Part shown: positions 57,201 to 64,000 of the stretch, piece after piece
Layout of the letters: every line of letters begins with the position of its first letter
Position numbering within the stretch: position 1 is the stretch's first letter
Source: Symsagittifera roscoffensis
Lineage: Eukaryota > Xenacoelomorpha > Acoela > Convolutidae
DNA: 64,000 bases
Direction: 5' to 3'
Assembly (NCBI RefSeq): GCF_963678635.1
Contig: NC_087062.1
Location: 82,165,512-82,229,511 of the forward strand
Program-made: the position numbers and the translations under genes
Notes under the pieces: model-generated
Seen by the model: only the letters and a program-made list of their open reading frames with translations
What the model was told of the DNA's origin: nothing
The model's database searches: none

Positions 57201-58245
57201 GATATTGAAAAGGGAAATCAGAAGCAAGGAATTAATGAGTTGATACGAGAGTATATGTAAGAAAAGCTTTTCATTTTTCAAGACACGGTGGAGTGTGAGT
57301 GGTGGGAGCAATTTGAAACAAATTCTTCAGTTAAGAATTATGTCAAGATAAGCTTTATTTACAAAAGACCTCTGTCTACTGATTTTTTAATTGAACAAAT
57401 ACAGACGGATCTTTTTTTGGTGGTTTCCAAAATGATTCGATAATTCTCGACAAGTTTAAGTCCACACTTTCAAATTTTCCTCCAATTTTTAAAAGTTATG
57501 ACATCTGCCGAAACGATATTTGAGACTACATAAAAAAATGCCGAAAAAAAGAATTTTTTAAAGCGATTGAATGTTGTGAAGTAAAACTATTGAAATCGAC
57601 CAGTGAACATAGAGAACCAATAAGTGTAGGCTTTTTTTCTTCAATATGCCAAACTCAGAACGTTGGAGTTATAATACAATTTTTTCCACAAATAGAGTGA
57701 TGAGATTAAATTTGAGGAACCGGAGATGGATACGGACTTTTTTTATCTAGCATTAGCCGGTGCGAGCTTGGAGGATTGTATATTACCTAAGAAAGCTCAA
57801 GGGACACAAATTCATCGAAATGACAAGGACGTCTTTATATCAGATACAAAGAAGAATTTTTTACCACGTGCAGGATGCACTGTTTCAAAAGGTTTGATAA
57901 ACGAGAACCTGGATTATTGATAGGAAAAATTTGTTGTTCTTGAAGGTTGTGATTGTGCAGCAAGACGTTTTGCTGCTATGACAGTAAGAGTAATAAATTC
58001 ACGTTCAGTACCATGGACTCAACAAAAGAACGCTAAAAGATACTGGGGATGGGCCAATGTCTAAAGACAGACAAATTCTTGATGAAGCTATCAGTTTGAA
58101 GTCAACAAATCGTGGATTCAGAACATCCAAACATTTAGTCGGAACATATTAACAAACTAAGAAAGGACTCAGTTACTTTTACCCGAAAAGGAAAATACTT
58201 TGTGATGGAATACATACTAAGAACCAATTCAAAACGTTGCAATGA
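54214..58245 (+). pseudogene. Second DNA polymerase B gene (different Polinton-type lineage)
   Basis: Starts MPSLNRNEKVKCGDCGNMYV with two C2H2-like fingers (CGDCG...H, CPKCRYFI...H). Later parts are FTEFVSKSGYDPKNIPGVS (~55110), FLKFGDVQFRDLKKFMG (~56190), IEFYRDEGIDMLKLGCTLPN (~56600), VDAIQLYSSSMCQEMP (motif A, ~56880), ECKHTKSI, then a short gap, MDTDFFYLALAGASLEDCIL (motif C, ~57730) and KKGLSYFYPKRK near the end (~58165). The text is riddled with stops, frameshifts and deletions, and the region between motifs A and C is much shortened. It differs clearly from the polymerase at 39925-44931 and is on the other strand. Confidence 0.75.
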
Positions 58246-58811
58246 TTAAAAATGTTCAAAAGTTTTTTTCTAACTTTTCAACTGTAAATTAACAATTGAT
58301 AGTAATTCATATTTTTTGGAAAACTTCATTTTTTTTTAACTTTCAGCAGGTTTCAGAATTTTTTTTTTCAATATACATTTAATTGGTTCAAAACAATAGT
58401 AAAAATCTATCTTGATACTTCGAATGTTCTTTACTATTACATAGAGATATCTATTAACTATCTTAAAGAATGGTAAGACCGGGCGCCAAAAAGTTTTGAA
58501 ACCTACCATGTTACCATCTCAAACTTTTGGCAAAACCTATAACCTATCCTAATTTATGGGAGACCTATTCTCTATCTTAAAACATAGGTGGGTGAATGGA
58601 TGCTCTTTTCCCTTTTTTAAAACATAAGGGTCACCAAGCACACCCCCTACATCCCCCTGATCACCACCAACATATACTACTGCCATCTGTGATAAGGCTT
58701 CGTACATCGGGTGCATTACTTGAGAAAGGGGAAAGAATAGGGTAGCATCAGTCTGCGAGACAGTGGAAAAAAAGTTTTTAACAGGAATATGGGTTGAAAA
58801 GGTGGTTAGGA
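58246..58811. other. Spacer without recognisable genes
   Basis: AT-rich 3' flank of the polymerase pseudogene; no supported feature. Confidence 0.4.
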
Positions 58812-59225
58812 AGAATTAGTGGGACTGGGTTTTGAGTCAAGGAGTTCACCGGTAGTTTCAACTTCTTAGTGAATAAAGTTCGTAATTGTATCAAAAACTG
58901 TTTGGTTTGAGTCACCCGAGTCCATGCGTGGCAATTAAGAATTAGTGGGACTGGGTTTTGAGTCAAGGAATTCACCGGTAGTTTCAACTTCTGAGTGAAT
59001 AAAGTTCGTAATTGTATCAAAATTTCTTTGGTTTGAGTCAACCGAGTCCATGCGTGGCAATTAAGAAAAAAAATGGGGTAGGGGAAGAGGCGGTTAGGAA
59101 GAATTAGTGGGACTGGGTTTTTAGTCAAGGAATTCACCGGTAGTTTCAACTTCTGAGTGAATAAGGTTCGTAATTGTATCAAAAACTGTATTGGTTTGAG
59201 TCACCCGAGTCCATGCAGGGCAATT
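58812..59225. repeat. Three ~127-bp tandem repeats
   Basis: Units at about 58812-58938, 58939-59064 and 59098-59225, each from GAATTAGTGGGACTGGGTTT to CCATGCGTGGCAATTAAG. A ~33-base G/A-rich insert separates units two and three and is partly repeated after unit three. The 134-codon minus-strand frame here is a by-product of the repeat. Confidence 0.8.
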
Positions 59226-59640
59226 AAGAAGAAAAATTGGGTAGGGGAAGAGGTGAGGTCTGAAACTGTAAAAAGGGAGTTCTGGCGTTAGGAGGATAGG
59301 AAAAGAAATGGTTGAGGGATCCATCTTGGCGACTCAATATGGGCTACAAAGATGATTGTTTTGAAAACGAAAATTTAAGGTGTACTGTTTTTCAACAATT
59401 TGTTATTATGTATTGTCAAAAGTGAGTTGTTGGAGTGCTATATGAGATATAGGGCTACGTTGTTAGTTACTGGTAAGTATTATCAACTCGGTGGTCGAAA
59501 GCGTTTTTCTGTAAACTTGTAGAATTAGTGATATGTGTGGTGCTGTTTGTGTAGTATTTGTATTATCTTTTAGAGTATCATATAAGTTTGATTTTTGGTG
59601 AATACAAAAAAAATTGTTAGACAATTTTTTATTAAGTTCG

Positions 59641-61535
59641 CTAAATTGTGTCAAGAAAAATTTTGTGAATTGAAGTGGAAAATATTCCCAAAATTTCTGC
59701 GAATAAATTTCGTGTTACGCCAGCTTGTCTATTGACTTGTGTATGTATTGCGCATGCGGTATAGATTCCTTTGAATAGTGAGAGGAGAAATCCTACAAAT
59801 TTAAAAATTGCGTAAAATATGGTCGATCCGTCTAAGATCCGTCCGGGTATGGGACAGAAGAAGAAATTTATCTTCGTTTGGGTTAAACTGTGCTTTTTTG
59901 TGGCTATTTTTAGATCCAAATGAAACAGATGTATCCCAAAAATTGTTCGGTGTGATTAGGTATCTACAGGTAACTTTGTTTTTATGAAATATAGGTATGC
60001 GTTGGTAGCATCTTTTGTCTTCAAAAACATGAAGTGTTGAAACTTTTTTAGAGCAAGTGTATTACCAAAGAATGTTACCTTCGTAATCATTGCAGTTATA
60101 GCGAATGCCTGATAAGAAGTATCCTGCTTGAGGTGTTGTACGTAATGCAGAAGCCAGAGATTTTAGTATTTGTGTTCGTTCTAGTTCACATAAATGATGT
60201 AGTGTTTCTAGTTCAAAGAAGGACTTTTCTTGAAAAATTCTGCTTAATGTGTAAAATAGTTTTAAATCGAGGTGAATATTGTAATGCATTGCACGAAAAT
60301 TTATGTTATTACTTAGTGATAGTTCTTGTAACCTAGTTTTTTTCTGGTTTTCCGGACGAATTTTTCCTCCTGTGTTTCCATTAATTTTAGAAATCGTTAC
60401 CGGGATGTAAGAATTTTCGTCTTCTCTATTTCTGTTTGAGTCGGCCATGTTAAGAGTTAATGGGCCTGTTTTAATGTCCAAGTTTTTCTCGTATTTGGCA
60501 AGAATTTTTGAATAATGTTTTCGGAAAAGTGGTTTGATGTATTTGCTTGTTACTTCAGTTTCAGAGTAAACTTGAAAACGTGTTAGTTTATTTTCAATAC
60601 CATGTATTTTCATATTGACTTGTGTTTGACCATGTTTGGTCTGGGTTTATTTTTCTCAAAGAGTATGGACTCTATGAAGTATTTTTGTGGAGTTTCATCA
60701 TTCTGGTGTGAATTTTAGCGACTTGAAATGTAGTACTTGTGTCTTTAGAGAACCAAACTATGGTTGTCTACTTTCGTGTAGTGGTATTGCAATGTCCTTA
60801 ATCTTTTTAACAAGGTAAACGAATTCCTAGATAAATTATAGTATCGTCTTCTAAACCTCGTTTTAATTGTATTTTTTTTTCTGGCTGAAGTTTCTAATCA
60901 AAAAACATTATTTCTTAGTAGCCAGATTTTTTTTCCATTTTGAGGTATTCAATTTTTATCTTGTGAATCATAGATTGAACGTCAATGTTTGTCATGCTGA
61001 GGAAAATTGCTGTCTAGTTGGATATGACATAGGTGGTGTTTAAACTGTGCTTGGTTTGCAGAGTCTGGAAAAATTTTACTAATTTACGAGTTTTGTCTTT
61101 ATTTGTGATTTTTTAAAGGTTTGTGTTCATTTTTACAATCTTCGGGATCTAGATGTAATTTCTTTCTATTAAATTTTGGTAAAAATATTAGTGATTGATG
61201 CTATTCTTGTTTCCATTTGAAACTCGTGAACAAAGTACTTTCTTTTCAGAGAATTTTCCTGTGATTTTATAACCCGTTACAGTTGTGGCTCGGGCTATGG
61301 AGTGAAGTAGTGCAACTAAAAATGTTGATTCATGGTCTTGTGGTTCAAATTCACATTGTATGGCCTGCTTAATTGCGTTTTTATGTATTTTTTTTCTTGG
61401 TGATCTTCACAACCACGATGTGTAACAAAGAGATCTTGTGGTCCGGTTTGGGTGAAAAGTTTTTTGTGATTAATGTGTTCAATGTGTACTAAGAGAGAAA
61501 GGGTTTTATTGAAAGAACTATTACAAGATACGTAT
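59641..61535 (-). pseudogene. env-like glycoprotein of diverged element E3
   Basis: Begins near 61535 at the place corresponding to the L/R env start. It shows TGPQDLFVTHRGCEDH, RATTVTGYKITGKFSEKKV, then LTRFQVYSETEV (~60580), LQELSLSNN, TLSRIFQEKSFFELETLHHL, ERTQILKSLAS, AGYFLSGIRYNCNDYEGN (~60090), and the C-terminal hydrophobic part FVGFLLSLFKGIY (~59790) with CAIHTQVNRQAG. Order and key residues match L/R, but much of the sequence differs, so it is a separate family of the same lineage. Many stops and frameshifts. I do not find ORF-B after it. Confidence 0.7.
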
Positions 61536-62153
61536 GTAACATAGTCTTGAAAAAGGATTCTAAAATGTAATATAACCTTTGGTCTTTTTAATATCTGTCA
61601 TATTTAACTAAAAATTTGGCTGTAATAAATGGGGAGGGTATAGATTGAACGGTGATATCTGGTTGGTGGAGACAATGCTAATGGATGATGTACAAAAGTA
61701 TTCATTTTTACCGTTATTTCAAGTTTGATAGTAAAGTTTTGGTGTGAAAGTATTTGAATATTATGATCTTGAATGTCTTTATGATTATGATCTATTTTGT
61801 AGCCTGTTTAGTGACCAATTATTGAGTCGATTACTATCAAGGTTTTGGAAGAAAAATTCATGGGCTGCTACGAAGGAGTTCCAATCTACGCCTTAAGTTT
61901 AAGTTCTACCTTGTAGTTCACGATATTTGTTGTCTAAGTGACTTGGAAAGTTTGTGGGAAATGTAGTTGATGATGTTTGACCGGTGGCTGAAGGTGTTGA
62001 TGGAACGGGTAGTGTTTCTGATAATGAAAATGAGGTATGGGAAGAAACTTCTGTTATATCAATCACTATTGGGTTTACCTTGTGGAAATGTTTGGGCCAT
62101 CCAACGTGGAAGTCTTTGTGATGGAGTGGGGATTTTCACAAATTGGTTCAGAT
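61218..62153. repeat. Tandem duplication unit 1 in E3
   Basis: About 936 bases, duplicated directly at 62154-63087 with few differences. It spans the env N-terminus, the env/ORF-A overlap and the ORF-A C-terminal domain. Confidence 0.85.
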
Positions 62154-63087
62154 TGAAACTCGTGAACAAAGTACTTTATTTTCAGAGAATTTTCCTGTGA
62201 TTTTATAACCCGTTACAGTTGTGGCTCGGGCTTTGGAGTAAAGTGTAGCAACTAAAGTTGTTGATTCAATGTCTTGTGGTTCAAATTCACATTGTGTGGC
62301 CTACTTAATTGCGTAATTATGTATTTTTTTCTTGGTGATCTTCACAACCACGATGTGTAACAAAGAGATCTTGTGGTCCGGTTCGGGGGAAAAGTATTTT
62401 GTGATTAATGTGTTCAATGTGTACTAAGAGAGAAAGGGTTTTATTGAAAGAACTATTACAAGATAAGTATGTAACATAGTCTTGAAAAAGGATTCTAAAA
62501 TGTAATATAACCTTTGGTCTTTTTAATATCTGTCATATTTAACTAAAAATTTGGCTGTAAAATATGGAGAGGGTATAGATTGAACGGTAATATCTGGTTG
62601 GTGGAGACAATGCTAATGGATGATGTACTAAAGTATTTGTTTTTACCGTTATTTCAAGTTTGATAGTAAAGTTTTGGTGTGAAAGTATTTGAATATTATG
62701 ATCTTGAATGTCTTTATGATTATGATCTATTTTATAGCCTGTTTAGTGACCAATTATTGAGTCGATTACTATCAAGGTTTTGGAAAAAAATTCATGGGCT
62801 GCTACGAAGGAGTTCCAATCTACGCCTTAAGTTTAAGTTGTACCTTGTAGTTCACAATTTTTGTTGTCTAAGTGACTTGGAAAGTTTGTGGGAAATGTAG
62901 TTGATGATGTTTGACCGGTGGCTGAAGGTGTTGATGGAACGGGTAGTGTTTCTGATAATGAAAATGAGGTATGGTAAGAAACTTCTGTTATATCAATCAC
63001 GATTGGGTTTACCTTGTGGAAATGTTTGGGCCATCCAACGTGGAATTCTTTGTGATGGAGTGGGGATTTTCACAAATTGGTTCAGAA
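62154..63087. repeat. Tandem duplication unit 2 in E3
   Basis: Second copy of the unit. The junction at 62146-62156 joins the TTCACAAATTGGTTCAGA sequence of ORF-A to the env N-terminal sequence. Confidence 0.85.
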
Positions 63088-63760
63088 TGAAAGGATTTTC
63101 ACAAATTTGTTCAGAATTAGGTGTTGCACCTGAAAAATCTGGCGAAGTGGTAATTAAACTGAAGTGGTGAAGAGTACTTTGTTTTGTGCTATAAGAAAGA
63201 TCTAGAGGGGTTGATGATGGTGATGAGGGGATACTAATTGATCTCCTGATGTTTTTCAGTTTCTATTGCGTCGGGAGTGAATAATTTGTCTGTCAATTGT
63301 AGTTGTAAGTTTATGGTTTTGGCTGAAAGAACTTTTTTGTTAATGTCATGTTTTGGTGAGGGGTAAATATTGTATCTTGTTTCATATTGTGGTTCAGTTA
63401 GGGGAGGCCGATGAATGGCTGGTATCAGTGCTTCTGAAAAAAATGCGTGTCTTTCTTCAAAGATTTAAGGTTTTCTATATGTGATGTACGAGTAAAGGAC
63501 TGGGGTTGGTTTTTTCCGAATGTAGGTGATGTTGTTGCTCTCGGGGTGGATTGGTACGCGGGGAATCTTTAATAGGATTTAGTTTACCCAACTTTGAAAT
63601 TTACTGTATACATTTTTGCATTACTGAACTTTGTGCCTTTAGTATTCTACAGCAAAAATTATCATTAAAACTGTTGCTAGTACACTACCAGTTATTACTT
63701 TATTTAAATTTTGTAAATTGTCAGAACTTGAGAAACCATTAAAGTAAAAAAATTAAGAAA
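62500..63760 (-). pseudogene. ORF-A of diverged element E3
   Basis: On the minus strand, near 63710-63640, a hydrophobic segment VITGSVLATVLMII corresponds to the second span of the L/R ORF-A head. Further on come the RHAFFSEALIPAIHR-like block (~63450) and the Ser/Thr/Pro-rich part (SLSETLPVPSTPSATG, ~62960) running in one frame into the C-terminal domain (LDNKYRE). So in E3 the join that is frameshifted in both L and R is continuous. Other lesions are present. A partial second copy of this gene's end lies at 61540-62150 in the tandem duplication. Confidence 0.55.
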
Positions 63761-63941
63761 AAAACAGAAGGGTCTTTTCTACTTAGAAAGCTTTGTATCA
63801 TGGAACCTGTTCAGTAAGGTACTTGATTAGGTGGTCAATAGTTTTAGAGAGAGAACTATTGTGAATAGAATAGTGAATAGAAATTTATGAGTTGGTAATA
63901 AAGATAAGAAAAATGAGGATTACGATTGGAAATAAAGATGA

Positions 63942-64000
63942 TTCTTTAATTGAACAAATGAAGAACAGATCTCTTTTTGGTGGTTTCCAAAATGATTCGA
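63942..64000 (+). pseudogene. Fragment matching the second polymerase B pseudogene
   Basis: The last 59 bases nearly repeat 57383-57440 (TTTAATTGAACAAAT ... GGTGGTTTCCAAAATGATTC). It is probably the start of another copy of the same polymerase region beyond the window edge. Confidence 0.6.

Noticed and set aside
58778-59324. Minus-strand frames with repeated LTQNPVPLIL-like text
   Set aside because: By-product of the 127-bp DNA repeat array; no independent protein evidence.
1-64000. CRISPR arrays, bacterial operons, tRNA or rRNA genes
   Set aside because: The ATGA and TAAATG contacts look operon-like, but intron signals, LTRs and retroelement and Polinton genes show eukaryotic DNA. No spacer-repeat pattern or RNA gene was found by eye.

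Overview
This is AT-rich eukaryotic DNA, most likely from an invertebrate animal genome assembly (one 200-base N gap at 50301-50500). I see no ordinary host gene, rRNA, tRNA or CRISPR array. Nearly everything recognisable is mobile DNA: env-bearing Ty3/gypsy-type LTR retroelements, a Mutator-like DNA transposon with a FLYWCH domain, and decayed Polinton/Maverick (adintovirus-like) elements. The sequence does not name the host species.

Layout. (1) 1-15407, plus strand: the 3' part of a retroelement (element L): integrase C-terminus, a run of small ORFs, ORF-A, an env-like gene and ORF-B, with two internal tandem duplications giving two env copies plus a partial third, then a 1.86-kb 3' LTR. 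(2) 15408-16556: spacer with one copy of a ~525-bp repeat. (3) 16557-33028, minus strand: a nearly complete relative (element R), tail-to-tail with L. In its own direction it has a truncated 5' LTR, primer binding site, gag, protease, reverse transcriptase/RNase H, integrase, a basic ORF (s1), a small hydrophobic ORF (SH1), ORF-A, env, ORF-B, a polypurine tract and a 3' LTR. (4) 33029-35453: Mutator-like transposon with terminal inverted repeats, three ~540-bp tandem repeats and a FLYWCH ORF. (5) 35454-39900: spacer, a degenerate minisatellite and a small MITE. (6) 39925-50300, minus: Polinton remnants (protein-primed DNA polymerase B with zinc fingers, adenain-like protease, double-jelly-roll capsid protein), plus a possible PC4-like ORF on the other strand. 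(7) 51237-51580: the LTR end and primer site of a diverged relative (E4). (8) 54214-58245, plus: a second, different polymerase B pseudogene. (9) 58812-63760: a 127-bp repeat array and a diverged third env-bearing retroelement (E3, minus) with its own 934-bp tandem duplication.

The most interesting unit is the region after pol in L and R. Most Ty3/gypsy elements stop at pol or carry one env. This family carries at least four more reading frames: basic s1, hydrophobic SH1, ORF-A (two predicted membrane spans, a Ser/Thr/Pro-rich stretch and a C-terminal domain) and ORF-B (599 residues, uninterrupted in R, no family I recognise). They are packed by direct stop-start contacts: TAAATG between small ORFs, a 13-22-base overlap of ORF-A with env, and an ATGA overlap of env with ORF-B. 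An 84-base intron-like sequence follows the ORF-B stop codon in both elements. The layout resembles a complex retrovirus. Every copy seen here is damaged except ORF-B of R, so these are fossils or defective copies.
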